Assembly (NCBI GenBank): GCA_013368325.1
Contig: JAACJK010000002.1
Location: 1,544,715 to 1,608,714, forward strand
Length of the DNA stretch: 64,000 bases
Source of the DNA: Ephemerocybe angulata
Taxonomy: Eukaryota > Basidiomycota > Agaricomycetes > Agaricales > Psathyrellaceae
Direction: 5' to 3'
In this document: positions 46,749 to 61,300 of the stretch, one piece after another
How the letters are laid out: every line of letters begins with the position of its first letter
Numbering within the stretch: position 1 is the first letter of the stretch
Position numbers and translations under genes: made by a program
Notes under the pieces: generated by a model
The model's database searches: none
Told to the model about the DNA's origin: nothing
What the model saw: only the letters and a program-made list of their open reading frames with translations

Positions 46749-49700
46749 CGGTCGGGGAAGAGAGCGGCCGTTCGGACGAGGTTTAGGCATCACAGAAGAT
46801 CAATGAATTGGCAAGATTGAGACATGCTGGTGGGTCAAGTGGGAGTGATGTATGTGAAGAACACGGAGGAATGAGAGCATCCGGGAAAGGGTTAGGAAAT
46901 TGAGACAAGGCAGTGGTCGTAGAGTGGCGAGTCGCGGTGTGCGGAGATGGTTGAAACCGTTTGGACAAGGGTTAGGAGACAATGCGGAAGACAAATGGAA
47001 TGGAAACAGATCGAGGCGTTTGAAAGGAAAGGCAAGCGAGAAGAGATGCATGTGCGATACGGGGAGTCCGTTTGGGAGAGGTTTAGGAAATGGAACGAGA
47101 GCGAGGTGTTTGAACCGAGTTTGAAAGGAAACACAAGCAGACCGTGCGGGAGAGGTTTAGGGAATCAGATGGAGAGAACGGGGAGCGTTGAAGCATGCGC
47201 AATGGCAGGAGGTGTTTGAAAGGAAATGATGCAGGCGGACAAGGGCAAGGGAGAGGGTTTGGGAATGGAAATGAAATGAAGAGGGTCGAACATTTGAAAG
47301 CGAGTTGTTGGTGGATCGCAGGCTCAGGGAGATCGAGGGAAAGTCCGAGAGGGTGACACGGGAACACACGAGGCAGTGCGTGAGAAAGAGATCATGTGAA
47401 CGCAAGCCATGCGTCAGGGCGAGGTTTAGGATACATCGTGGATGAGGTCAAGGTGTGCGACGGAGCAAGTCGGTGTGCGGAGATGGTTGAAAACGTTTGG
47501 ACAAGGGTTAGGAGACAACGCGGAAGGCAAATGTGTCGGGTTGAATGGAAACAGAACAAGGTGTTTATGCAAGCGAGAAGAGATGCATGTGCAAGACGTG
47601 GAGTCCGTTGGGGAGAGGTTTAGGAAATAAAATGGGGAGAGTTAGGGAAGCGTGGATGTGGTCGATGCATGCGAAATGGAGGGAGGGGTTGGAAAGAAAA
47701 TGATGCAGGTGGAGAGGAGTGTAAGGGAGAGGGTTGGACGTTTGAAAGCAAGTCGATCAAGGGTCAGGGAGGTCGAGGGAGAGTTTGAGAGGGTGACACG
47801 TGAACGTGCGAGGCAGCACGTGAGAAAGAGATCATGTGAACGCAAGCAGTGCATTGGGGCGAGGTTTAGGAAAAGACAGCACGGATGAGGTGGAAAGGGA
47901 GAAGAGAGTAGTTTGGAATGGGACAGGGGACAGAGCGAGTGAGTTGGGAGGAGGGTTAGGCAGGGCATCTTGGATGAAGGGTGTGGGGACAGAGATGGGT
48001 GCCGTGTTGGATGCGGGCGGTGAGAGATGACGCCGAGCGAGATGCATGTGTGTGGGAATCGCAGGGGCATGTGACGGGAATAAACAAGGGCGTTTGGACA
48101 ATGGTGGGAAAGAGTCATCAAATCCGGTTGATGGAAATGATGTGGCGTGGCCGTGGGAATTGCAGATGCGGTCGGGGAAGAGAGCGGCCGTTCGGACGAG
48201 GTTTAGGCATCACAGAAGATCAATGAATTGGCAAGATTGAGACATGCTGGTGGGTCAAGTGGGAGTGATGTATGTGAAGAACACGGAGGAATGAGAGCAT
48301 CCGGGAAAGGGTTAGGAAATTGAGACAAGGCAGTGGTCGTAGAGTGGCGAGTCGCGGTGTGCGGAGATGGTTGAAACCGTTTGGACAAGGGTTAGGAGAC
48401 AATGCGGAAGACAAATGGAATGGAAACAGATCGAGGCGTTTGAAAGGAAAGGCAAGCGAGAAGAGATGCATGTGCGATACGGGGAGTCCGTTTGGGAGAG
48501 GTTTAGGAAATGGAACGAGAGCGAGGTGTTTGAACCGAGTTTGAAAGGAAACACAAGCAGACCGTGCGGGAGAGGTTTAGGGAATCAGATGGAGAGAACG
48601 GGGAGCGTTGAAGCATGCGCAATGGCAGGAGGTGTTTGAAAGGAAATGATGCAGGCGGAGAAGGGCAAGGGAGAGGGTTTGGGAATGGAAATGAAATGAA
48701 GAGGGTCGAACATTTGAAAGCGAGTTGTTGGTGGATCGCAGGCTCAGGGAGATCGAGGGAAAGTCCGAGAGGGTGACACGGGAACACACGAGGCAGTGCG
48801 TGAGAAAGAGATCATGTGAACGCAAGCCATGCGTCAGGGCGAGGTTTAGGATACATCGTGGATGAGGTCAAGGTGTGCGACGGAGCAAGTCGGTGTGCGG
48901 AGATGGTTGAAAACGTTTGGACAAGGGTTAGGAGACAACGCGGAAGGCAAATGTGTCGGGTTGAATGGAAACAGAACAAGGTGTTTATGCAAGCGAGAAG
49001 AGATGCATGTGCAAGACGTGGAGTCCGTTGGGGAGAGGTTTAGGAAATAAAATGGGGAGAGTTAGGGAAGCGTGGATGTGGTCGATGCATGCGAAATGGA
49101 GGGAGGGGTTGGAAAGAAAATGATGCAGGTGGAGAGGAGTGTAAGGGAGAGGGTTGGACGTTTGAAAGCAAGTCGATCAAGGGTCAGGGAGGTCGAGGGA
49201 GAGTTTGAGAGGGTGACACGTGAACGTGCGAGGCAGCACGTGAGAAAGAGATCATGTGAACGCAAGCAGTGCATTGGGGCGAGGTTTAGGAAAAGACAGC
49301 ACGGATGAGGTGGAAAGGGAGAAGAGAGTAGTTTGGAATGGGACAGGGGACAGAGCGAGTGAGTTGGGAGGAGGGTTAGGCAGGGCATCTTGGATGAAGG
49401 GTGTGGGGACAGAGATGGGTGCCGTGTTGGATGCGGGCGGTGAGAGATGACGCCGAGCGAGATGCATGTGTGTGGGAATCGCAGGGGCATGTGACGGGAA
49501 TAACAAGGGCGTTTGGACAATGGTGGGAAAGAGTCATCAAATCCGGTTGATGGAAATGATGTGGCGTGGCCGTGGGAATTGCAGATGCGGTCGGGGAAGA
49601 GAGCGGCCGTTCGGACGAGGTTTAGGCATCACAGAAGATCAATGAATTGGCAAGATTGAGACATGCTGGTGGGTCAAGTGGGAGTGATGTATGTGAAGAA

Positions 49701-52443
49701 CACGGAGGAATGAGAGCATCCGGGAAAGGGTTAGGAAATTGAGACAAGGCAGTGGTCGTAGAGTGGCGAGTCGCGGTGTGCGGAGATGGTTGAAACCGTT
49801 TGGACAAGGGTTAGGAGACAATGCGGAAGACAAATGGAATGGAAACAGATCGAGGCGTTTGAAAGGAAAGGCAAGCGAGAAGAGATGCATGTGCGATACG
49901 GGGAGTCCGTTTGGGAGAGGTTTAGGAAATGGAACGAGAGCGAGGTGTTTGAACCGAGTTTGAAAGGAAACACAAGCAGACCGTGCGGGAGAGGTTTAGG
50001 GAATCAGATGGAGAGAACGGGGAGCGTTGAAGCATGCGCAATGGCAGGAGGTGTTTGAAAGGAAATGATGCAGGCGGAGAAGGGCAAGGGAGAGGGTTTG
50101 GGAATGGAAATGAAATGAAGAGGGTCGAACATTTGAAAGCGAGTTGTTGGTGGATCGCAGGCTCAGGGAGATCGAGGGAAAGTCCGAGAGGGTGACACGG
50201 GAACACACGAGGCAGTGCGTGAGAAAGAGATCATGTGAACGCAAGCCATGCGTCAGGGCGAGGTTTAGGATACATCGTGGATGAGGTCAAGGTGTGCGAC
50301 GGAGCAAGTCGGTGTGCGGAGATGGTTGAAAACGTTTGGACAAGGGTTAGGAGACAACGCGGAAGGCAAATGTGTCGGGTTGAATGGAAACAGAACAAGG
50401 TGTTTATGCAAGCGAGAAGAGATGCATGTGCAAGACGTGGAGTCCGTTGGGGAGAGGTTTAGGAAATAAAATGGGGAGAGTTAGGGAAGCGTGGATGTGG
50501 TCGATGCATGCGAAATGGAGGGAGGGGTTGGAAAGAAAATGATGCAGGTGGAGAGGAGTGTAAGGGAGAGGGTTGGACGTTTGAAAGCAAGTCGATCAAG
50601 GGTCAGGGAGGTCGAGGGAGAGTTTGAGAGGGTGACACGTGAACGTGCGAGGCAGCACGTGAGAAAGAGATCATGTGAACGCAAGCAGTGCATTGGGGCG
50701 AGGTTTAGGAAAAGACAGCACGGATGAGGTGGAAAGGGAGAAGAGAGTAGTTTGGAATGGGACAGGGGACAGAGCGAGTGAGTTGGGAGGAGGGTTAGGC
50801 AGGGCATCTTGGATGAAGGGTGTGGGGACAGAGATGGGTGCCGTGTTGGATGCGGGCGGTGAGAGATGACGCCGAGCGAGATGCATGTGTGTGGGAATCG
50901 CAGGGGCATGTGACGGGAATAAACAAGGGCGTTTGGACAATGGTGGGAAAGAGTCATCAAATCCGGTTGATGGAAATGATGTGGCGTGGCCGTGGGAATT
51001 GCAGATGCGGTCGGGGAAGAGAGCGGCCGTTCGGACGAGGTTTAGGCATCACAGAAGATCAATGAATTGGCAAGATTGAGACATGCTGGTGGGTCAAGTG
51101 GGAGTGATGTATGTGAAGAACACGGAGGAATGAGAGCATCCGGGAAAGGGTTAGGAAATTGAGACAAGGCAGTGGTCGTAGAGTGGCGAGTCGCGGTGTG
51201 CGGAGATGGTTGAAACCGTTTGGACAAGGGTTAGGAGACAATGCGGAAGACAAATGGAATGGAAACAGTCGAGGCGTTTGAAAGGAAAGGCAAGCGAGAA
51301 GAGATGCATGTGCGATACGGGGAGTCCGTTTGGGAGAGGTTTAGGAAATGGAACGAGAGCGAGGTGTTTGAACCGAGTTTGAAAGGAAACACAAGCAGAC
51401 CGTGCGGGAGAGGTTTAGGGAATCAGATGGAGAGAACGGGGAGCGTTGAAGCATGCGCAATGGCAGGAGGTGTTTGAAAGGAAATGATGCAGGCGGAGAA
51501 GGGCAAGGGAGAGGGTTTGGGAATGGAAATGAAATGAAGAGGGTCGAACATTTGAAAGCGAGTTGTTGGTGGATCGCAGGCTCAGGGAGATCGAGGGAAA
51601 GTCCGAGAGGGTGACACGGGAACACACGAGGCAGTGCGTGAGAAAGAGATCATGTGAACGCAAGCCATGCGTCAGGGCGAGGTTTAGGATACATCGTGGA
51701 TGAGGTCAAGGTGTGCGACGGAGCAAGTCGGTGTGCGGAGATGGTTGAAAACGTTGGACAAGGGTTAGGAGACAACGCGGAAGGCAAATGTGTCGGGTTG
51801 AATGGAAACAGAACAAGGTGTTTATGCAAGCGAGAAGAGATGCATGTGCAAGACGTGGAGTCCGTTGGGGAGAGGTTTAGGAAATAAAATGGGGAGAGTT
51901 AGGGAAGCGTGGATGTGGTCGATGCATGCGAAATGGAGGGAGGGGTTGGAAAGAAAATGATGCAGGTGGAGAGGAGTGTAAGGGAGAGGGTTGGACGTTT
52001 GAAGCAAGTCGATCAAGGGTCAGGGAGGTCGAGGGAGAGTTTGAGAGGGTGACACGTGAACGTGCGAGGCAGCACGTGAGAAGAGATCATGTGAACGCAA
52101 GCAGTGCATTGGGGGCGAGGTTTAGGAAAAGACAGCACGGATGAGGTGGAAAGGGAGAAGAGAGTAGTTTGGAATGGGACAGGGGACAGAGCGAGTGAGT
52201 TGGGAGGAGGGTTAGGCAGGGCATCTTGGATGAAGGGTGTGGGACAGAGATGGGTGCCGTGTGGATGCGGGCGGTGAGAGATGACGCCGAGCGAGATGCA
52301 TGTGTGTGGGAATCGCAGGGGCATGTGACGGGAATAACAAGGGCGTTTGGACAATGGTGGGAAAGAGTCATCAAATCCGGTTGATGGAAATGATGTGGCG
52401 TGGCCGTGGGAATTGCAGATGCGGTCGGGGAAGAGAGCGGCCG

Positions 52444-52494
52444 AGGCTCACATGTCAATGAATTTTTTGGAGGGTGACAAATGGGCACAACATT
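52444..52494. other. Interruption in satellite unit 7
   Basis: About 50 bases starting AGGCTCACATGTCAATGAAT replace roughly 120 bases of the normal unit between GAGCGGCCG and CGGGAAAGGGTTAGG. Parts resemble the normal sequence (TCAATGAATT, GAGGGTGACA) but the patch as a whole occurs nowhere else in the array. Confidence 0.75.
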
Positions 52495-52544
52495 CGGGAA
52501 AGGGTTAGGAAATTGAGACAAGGCAGTGGTCGTAGAGTGGCGAG

Positions 52545-55500
52545 TTGCGGTGTGCGGAGACGGTTGAAACTGTTTGGACAAGGGTTAGGAGACAATGCGG
52601 AAGACAAATGGAATGGAAACAGATCGAGGCGTTTGAAAGGAAAGGCAAGCGAGAAGAGATGCATGTGCGATACGGGGAGTCCGTTTGGGAGAGGTTTAGG
52701 AAATGGAACGAGAGCGAGGTGTTTGAACCGAGTTTGAAAGGAAACACAAGCAGACCGTGCGGGAGAGGTTTAGGGAATCAGATGGAGAGAACGGGGAGTG
52801 TTGAAGCATGCGCAATGGCAGGAGGTGTTTGAAGGAAATGATGCAGGCGGAGGGCAAGGGAGAGGGTTTGGGAATGGAAATGAAATGAAGAGGGTCGAAC
52901 ATTTGAAAGCGAGCTGTTGGTGGATCGCAGGCTCAGGGAGATCGAGGGAAAGTCCGAGAGGGTGACACGGGAACACACGAGGCAGTGCGTGAGAAAGAGA
53001 TCATGTGAACGCAAGCCATGCGTCAGGGCGAGGTTTAGGATACATCGTGGATGAGGTCAAGGTGTGCGATGGAGCAAGTCGGTGTGCGGAGATGGTTGAA
53101 AACGTTTGGACAAGGGTTAGGAGACAACGCGGAAGGCAAATGTGTCGGGTTGAATGGAAACAGAACAAGGTGTTTATGCAAGCGAGAAGAGATGCATGTG
53201 CAAGACGTGGAGTCCGTTGGGGAGAGGTTTAGGAAATAAAATGGGGAGAGTTAGGGAAGCGTGGATGTGGTCGATGCATGCGAAATGGAGGGAGGGGTTG
53301 GAAAGAAAATGATGCAGGTGGAGAGGAGTGTAAGGGAGAGGGTTGGACGTTTGAAAGCAAGTCGATCAAGGGTCAGGGAGGTCGAGGGAGAGTTTGAGAG
53401 GGCGACACGTGAACGTGCGAGGCAGCACGTGAGAAAGAGATCATGTGAACGCAAGCAGCATTGGGGGCGAGGTTTAGGAAAAGACAGCGCGGATGAGGTG
53501 GAAAGGGAGAAGAGAGTAGTTTGGAATGCGACAGGGGACAGAGGGAGTGAGTTGGGAGGAGGGTTAGGCAGGGCATCTTGGATGAAGGGTGTGGGGACAG
53601 AGATGGGTGCCGTGTTGGATGCGGGCGGTGAGAGACGACGCCGAGCGAGATGCATGTGTGTGGGAATCGCAGGGGCATGTGACGGGAATAAACAAAGGTG
53701 TTTGGACAAGGGTGGGAAAGAGTCATCAAATCAGGTTGATGGAAATGATGTGGCGTGGGCGTGGGAATTGCAGATGCGGTCGGGGAAGAGAGCGGCCGTT
53801 CGGACGAGGTTTAGGCATCACAGAAGATCAATGAATTGGCAAGATTGAGACATGCTGGTGGGTCAAGTGGGAGTGATGTATGTGCAGAACACGGAGGAAT
53901 GAGAGCATCCGGGAAAGGGTTAGGAAATTGAGACAAGGCAGTGGTCGTAGAGTGGCGAGTTGCGGTGTGCGGAGACGGTTGAAACTGTTTGGACAAGGGT
54001 TAGGAGACAATGCGGAAGACAAATGGAATGGAAACAGATCGAGGCGTTTGAAAGGAAAGGCAAGCGAGAAGAGATGCATGTGCGATACGGGGAGTCCGTT
54101 TGGGAGAGGTTTAGGAAATGGAACGAGAGCGAGGTGTTTGAACCGAGTTTGAAAGGAAACACAAGCAGACCGTGCGGGAGAGGTTTAGGGAATCAGATGG
54201 AGAGAACGGGGAGTGTTGAAGCATGCGCAATGGCAGGAGGTGTTTGAAAGGAAATGCAGGCGGAGAAGGGCAAGGGAGAGGGTTTGGGAATGGAAATGAA
54301 ATGAAGAGGGTCGAACATTTGAAAGCGAGCTGTTGGTGGATCGCAGGCTCAGGGAGATCGAGGGAAAGTCCGAGAGGGTGACACGGGAACACACGAGGCA
54401 GTGCGTGAGAAAGAGATCATGTGAACGCAAGCCATGCGTCAGGGCGAGGTTTAGGATACATCGTGGATGAGGTCAAGGTGTGCGATGGAGCAAGTCGGTG
54501 TGCGGAGATGGTTGAAAACGTTTGGACAAGGGTTAGGAGACAACGCGGAAGGCAAATGTGTCGGGTTGAATGGAAACAGAACAAGGTGTTTATGCAAGCG
54601 AGAAGAGATGCATGTGCAAGACGTGGAGTCCGTTGGGGAGAGGTTTAGGAAATAAAATGGGGAGTTAGGGAAGCGTGGATGTGGTCGATGCATGCGAAAT
54701 GGAGGGAGGGGTTGGAAAGAAAATGATGCAGGTGGAGAGGAGTGTAAGGGAGAGGGTTGGACGTTTGAAAGCAAGTCGATCAAGGGTCAGGGAGGTCGAG
54801 GGAGAGTTTGAGAGGGCGACACGTGAACGTGCGAGGCAGCACGTGAGAAAGAGATCATGTGAACGCAAGCAGTGCATTGGGGGCGAGGTTTAGGAAAAGA
54901 CAGCGCGGATGAGGTGGAAAGGGAGAAGAGAGTAGTTTGGAATGCGACAGGGGACAGAGGGAGTGAGTTGGGAGGAGGGTTAGGCAGGGCATCTTGGATG
55001 AAGGGTGTGGGGACAGAGATGGGTGCCGTGTTGGATGCGGGCGGTGAGAGACGACGCCGAGCGAGATGCATGTGTGTGGGAATCGCAGGGGCATGTGACG
55101 GGAATAAACAAAGGTGTTTGGACAAGGGTGGGAAAGAGTCATCAAATCAGGTTGATGGAAATGATGTGGCGTGGGCGTGGGAATTGCAGATGCGGTCGGG
55201 GAAGAGAGCGGCCGTTCGGACGAGGTTTAGGCATCACAGAAGATCAATGAATTGGCAAGATTGAGACATGCTGGTGGGTCAAGTGGAGTGATGTATGTGC
55301 AGAACACGGAGGAATGAGAGCATCCGGGAAAGGGTTAGGAAATTGAGACAAGGCAGTGGTCGTAGAGTGGCGAGTTGCGGTGTGCGGAGACGGTTGAAAC
55401 TGTTTGGACAAGGGTTAGGAGACAATGCGGAAGACAAATGGAATGGAAACAGATCGAGGCGTTTGAAAGGAAAGGCAAGCGAGAAGAGATGCATGTGCGA

Positions 55501-58500
55501 TACGGGGAGTCCGTTTGGGAGAGGTTTAGGAAATGGAACGAGAGCGAGGTGTTTGAACCGAGTTTGAAAGGAAACACAAGCAGACCGTGCGGGAGAGGTT
55601 TAGGGAATCAGATGGAGAGAACGGGGAGTGTTGAAGCATGCGCAATGGCAGGAGGTGTTTGAAAGGAAATGATGCAGGCGGAGAAGGGCAAGGGAGAGGG
55701 TTTGGGAATGGAAATGAAATGAAGAGGGTCGAACATTTGAAAGCGAGCTGTTGGTGGATCGCAGGCTCAGGGAGATCGAGGGAAAGTCCGAGAGGGTGAC
55801 ACGGGAACACACGAGGCAGTGCGTGAGAAAGAGATCATGTGAACGCAAGCCATGCGTCAGGGCGAGGTTTAGGATACATCGTGGATGAGGTCAAGGTGTG
55901 CGATGGAGCAAGTCGGTGTGCGGAGATGGTTGAAAACGTTTGGACAAGGGTTAGGAGACAACGCGGAAGGCAAATGTGTCGGGTTGAATGGAAACAGAAC
56001 AAGGTGTTTATGCAAGCGAGAAAGAGATGCATGTGCAAGACGTGGAGTCCGTTGGGGAGAGGTTTAGGAAAAAAATGGGGAGAGTTAGGGAAGCGTGGAT
56101 GTGGTCGATGCATGCGAAATGGAGGGAGGGGTTGGAAAGAAAATGATGCAGGTGGAGAGGAGTGTAAGGGAGAGGGTTGGACGTTTGAAAGCAAGTCGAT
56201 CAAGGGTCAGGGAGGTCGAGGGAGAGTTTGAGAGGGCGACACGTGAACGTGCGAGGCAGCACGTGAGAAAGAGATCATGTGAACGCAAGCAGTGCATTGG
56301 GGGCGAGGTTTAGGAAAAGACAGCGCGGATGAGGTGGAAAGGGAGAAGAGAGTAGTTTGGAATGCGACAGGGGACAGAGGGAGTGAGTTGGGAGGAGGGT
56401 TAGGCAGGGCATCTTGGATGAAGGGTGTGGGGACAGAGATGGGTGCCGTGTTGGATGCGGGCGGTGAGAGACGACGCCGAGCGAGATGCATGTGTGTGGG
56501 AATCGCAGGGGCATGTGACGGGAATAAACAAAGGTGTTTGGACAAGGGTGGGAAAGAGTCATCAAATCAGGTTGATGGAAATGATGTGGCGTGGGCGTGG
56601 GAATTGCAGATGCGGTCGGGGAAGAGAGCGGCCGTTCGGACGAGGTTTAGGCATCACAGAAGATCAATGAATTGGCAAGATTGAGACATGCTGGTGGGTC
56701 AAGTGGGAGTGATGTATGTGCAGAACACGGAGGAATGAGAGCATCCGGGAAAGGGTTAGGAAATTGAGACAAGGCAGTGGTCGTAGAGTGGCGAGTTGCG
56801 GTGTGCGGAGACGGTTGAAACTGTTTGGACAAGGGTTAGGAGACAATGCGGAAGACAAATGGAATGGAAACAGATCGAGGCGTTTGAAAGGAAAGGCAAG
56901 CGAGAAGAGATGCATGTGCGATACGGGGAGTCCGTTTGGGAGAGGTTTAGGAAATGGAACGAGAGCGAGGTGTTTGAACCGAGTTTGAAAGGAAACACAA
57001 GCAGACCGTGCGGAGAGGTTTAGGGAATCAGATGGAGAGAACGGGGAGTGTTGAAGCATGCGCAATGGCAGGAGGTGTTTGAAAGGAAATGATGCAGGCG
57101 GAGAAGGGCAAGGGAGAGGGTTTGGGAATGGAAATGAAATGAAGAGGGTCGAACATTTGAAAGCGAGCTGTTGGTGGATCGCAGGCTCAGGGAGATCGAG
57201 GGAAAGTCCGAGAGGGTGACACGGGAACACACGAGGCAGTGCGTGAGAAAGAGATCATGTGAACGCAAGCCATGCGTCAGGGCGAGGTTTAGGATACATC
57301 GTGGATGAGGTCAAGGTGTGCGATGGAGCAAGTCGGTGTGCGGAGATGGTTGAAAACGTTTGGACAAGGGTTAGGAGACAACGCGGAAGGCAAATGTGTC
57401 GGGTTGAATGGAAACAGAACAAGGTGTTTATGCAAGCGAGAAGAGATGCATGTGCAAGACGTGGAGTCCGTTGGGGAGAGGTTTAGGAAATAAAATGGGG
57501 AGAGTTAGGGAAGCGTGGATGTGGTCGATGCATGCGAAATGGAGGGAGGGGTTGGAAAGAAAATGATGCAGGTGGAGAGGAGTGTAAGGGAGAGGGTTGG
57601 ACGTTTGAAAGCAAGTCGATCAAGGGTCAGGGAGGTCGAGGGAGAGTTTGAGAGGGCGACACGTGAACGTGCGAGGCAGCACGTGAGAAAGAGATCATGT
57701 GAACGCAAGCAGTGCATTGGGGGCGAGGTTTAGGAAAAGACAGCGCGGATGAGGTGGAAAGGGAGAAGAGAGTAGTTTGGAATGCGACAGGGGACAGAGG
57801 GAGTGAGTTGGGAGGAGGGTTAGGCAGGGCATCTTGGATGAAGGGTGTGGGGACAGAGATGGGTGCCGTGTTGGATGCGGGCGGTGAGAGACGACGCCGA
57901 GCGAGATGCATGTGTGTGGGAATCGCAGGGGCATGTGACGGGAATAAACAAAGGTGTTTGGACAAGGGTGGGAAAGAGTCATCAAATCAGGTTGATGGAA
58001 ATGATGTGGCGTGGGCGTGGGAATTGCAGATGCGGTCGGGGAAGAGAGCGGCCGTTCGGACGAGGTTTAGGCATCACAGAAGATCAATGAATTGGCAAGA
58101 TTGAGACATGCTGGTGGGTCAAGTGGGAGTGATGTATGTGCAGAACACGGAGGAATGAGAGCATCCGGGAAAGGGTTAGGAAATTGAGACAAGGCAGTGG
58201 TCGTAGAGTGGCGAGTTGCGGTGTGCGGAGACGGTTGAAACTGTTTGGACAAGGGTTAGGAGACAATGCGGAAGACAAATGGAATGGAAACAGATCGAGG
58301 CGTTTGAAAGGAAAGGCAAGCGAGAAGAGATGCATGTGCGATACGGGGAGTCCGTTTGGGAGAGGTTTAGGAAATGGAACGAGAGCGAGGTGTTGAACCG
58401 AGTTTGAAAGGAAACACAAGCAGACCGTGCGGGAGAGGTTTAGGGAATCAGATGGAGAGAACGGGGAGTGTTGAAGCATGCGCAATGGCAGGAGGTGTTT

Positions 58501-61300
58501 GAAAGGAAATGATGCAGGCGGAGAAGGGCAAGGGAGAGGGTTTGGGAATGGAAATGAAATGAAGAGGGTCGAACATTTGAAAGCGAGCTGTTGGTGGATC
58601 GCAGGCTCAGGGAGATCGAGGGAAAGTCCGAGAGGGTGACACGGGAACACACGAGGCAGTGCGTGAGAAAGAGATCATGTGAACGCAAGCCATGCGTCAG
58701 GGCGAGGTTTAGGATACATCGTGGATGAGGTCAAGGTGTGCGATGGAGCAAGTCGGTGTGCGGAGATGGTTGAAAACGTTTGGACAAGGGTTAGGAGACA
58801 ACGCGGAAGGCAAATGTGTCGGGTTGAATGGAAACAGAACAAGGTGTTTATGCAAGCGAGAAGAGATGCATGTGCAAGACGTGGAGTCCGTTGGGGAGAG
58901 GTTTAGGAAATAAAATGGGGAGAGTTAGGGAAGCGTGGATGTGGTCGATGCATGCGAAATGGAGGGAGGGGTTGGAAAGAAAATGATGCAGGTGGAGAGG
59001 AGTGTAAGGGAGAGGGTTGGACGTTTGAAAGCAAGTCGATCAAGGGTCAGGGAGGTCGAGGGAGAGTTTGAGAGGGCGACACGTGAACGTGCGAGGCAGC
59101 ACGTGAGAAAGAGATCATGTGAACGCAAGCAGTGCATTGGGGGCGAGGTTTAGGAAAAGACAGCGCGGATGAGGTGGAAAGGGAGAAGAGAGTAGTTTGG
59201 AATGCGACAGGGGACAGAGGGAGTGAGTTGGGAGGAGGGTTAGGCAGGGCATCTTGGATGAAGGGTGTGGGGACAGAGATGGGTGCCGTGTTGGATGCGG
59301 GCGGTGAGAGACGACGCCGAGCGAGATGCATGTGTGTGGGAATCGCAGGGGCATGTGACGGGAATAAACAAAGGTGTTTGGACAAGGGTGGGAAAGAGTC
59401 ATCAAATCAGGTTGATGGAAATGATGTGGCGTGGGCGTGGGAATTGCAGATGCGGTCGGGGAGAGAGCGGCCGTTCGGACGAGGTTTAGGCATCACAGAA
59501 GATCAATGAATTGGCAAGATTGAGACATGCTGGTGGGTCAAGTGGGAGTGATGTATGTGCAGAACACGGAGGAATGAGAGCATCCGGGAAAGGGTTAGGA
59601 AATTGAGACAAGGCAGTGGTCGTAGAGTGGCGAGTTGCGGTGTGCGGAGACGGTTGAAACTGTTTGGACAAGGGTTAGGAGACAATGCGGAAGACAAATG
59701 GAATGGAAACAGATCGAGGCGTTTGAAAGGAAAGGCAAGCGAGAAGAGATGCATGTGCGATACGGGGAGTCCGTTTGGGAGAGGTTTAGGAAATGGAACG
59801 AGAGCGAGGTGTTTGAACCGAGTTTGAAAGGAAACACAAGCAGACCGTGCGGGAGAGGTTTAGGGAATCAGATGGAGAGAACGGGGAGTGTTGAAGCATG
59901 CGCAATGGCAGGAGGTGTTTGAAAGGAAATGATGCAGGCGGAGAAGGGCAAGGGAGAGGTTTGGGAATGGAAATGAAATGAAGAGGGTCGAACATTTGAA
60001 AGCGAGCTGTTGGTGGATCGCAGGCTCAGGGAGATCGAGGGAAAGTCCGAGAGGGTGACACGGGAACACACGAGGCAGTGCGTGAGAAAGAGATCATGTG
60101 AACGCAAGCCATGCGTCAGGGCGAGGTTTAGGATACATCGTGGATGAGGTCAAGGTGTGCGATGGAGCAAGTCGGTGTGCGGAGATGGTTGAAAACGTTT
60201 GGACAAGGGTTAGGAGACAACGCGGAAGGCAAATGTGTCGGGTTGAATGGAAACAGAACAAGGTGTTTATGCAAGCGAGAAGAGATGCATGTGCAAGACG
60301 TGGAGTCCGTTGGGGAGAGGTTTAGGAAATAAAATGGGGAGAGTTAGGGAAGCGTGGATGTGGTCGATGCATGCGAAATGGAGGGAGGGGTTGGAAAGAA
60401 AATGATGCAGGTGGAGAGGAGTGTAAGGGAGAGGGTTGGACGTTTGAAAGCAAGTCGATCAAGGGTCAGGGAGGTCGAGGGAGAGTTTGAGAGGGCGACA
60501 CGTGAACGTGCGAGGCAGCACGTGAGAAAGAGATCATGTGAACGCAAGCAGTGCATTGGGGGCGAGGTTTAGGAAAAGACAGCGCGGATGAGGTGGAAAG
60601 GGAGAAGAGAGTAGTTTGGAATGCGACAGGGGACAGAGGGAGTGAGTTGGGAGGAGGGTTAGGCAGGGCATCTTGGATGAAGGGTGTGGGGACAGAGATG
60701 GGTGCCGTGTTGGATGCGGGCGGTGAGAGACGACGCCGAGCGAGATGCATGTGTGTGGGAATCGCAGGGGCATGTGACGGGAATAAACAAAGGTGTTTGG
60801 ACAAGGGTGGGAAAGAGTCATCAAATCAGGTTGATGGAAATGATGTGGCGTGGGCGTGGGAATTGCAGATGCGGTCGGGGAAGAGAGCGGCCGTTCGGAC
60901 GAGGTTTAGGCATCACAGAAGATCAATGAATTGGCAAGATTGAGACATGCTGGTGGGTCAAGTGGGAGTGATGTATGTGCAGAACACGGAGGAATGAGAG
61001 CATCCGGGAAAGGGTTAGGAAATTGAGACAAGGCAGTGGTCGTAGAGTGGCGAGTTGCGGTGTGCGGAGACGGTTGAAACTGTTTGGACAAGGGTTAGGA
61101 GACAATGCGGAAGACAAATGGAATGGAAACAGATCGAGGCGTTTGAAAGGAAAGGCAAGCGAGAAGAGATGCATGTGCGATACGGGGAGTCCGTTTGGGA
61201 GAGGTTTAGGAAATGGAACGAGAGCGAGGTGTTTGAACCGAGTTTGAAAGGAAACACAAGCAGACCGTGCGGGAGAGGTTTAGGGAATCAGATGGAGAGA
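52545..61300 (+). repeat. Block of family II satellite units
   Basis: From 52,545 to about 61,300 every copy shares a set of variants absent from the left block: GCGAGTTGCGG for GCGAGTCGCGG, GCGATGGAGC for GCGACGGAGC, GAGGGCGACACG for GAGGGTGACACG, AATGCGACAGG for AATGGGACAGG, GTGCAGAACACGG for GTGAAGAACACGG, and GGAGTGTTGAAG for GGAGCGTTGAAG. Units right of 61.3 kb mix both sets. Confidence 0.85.
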
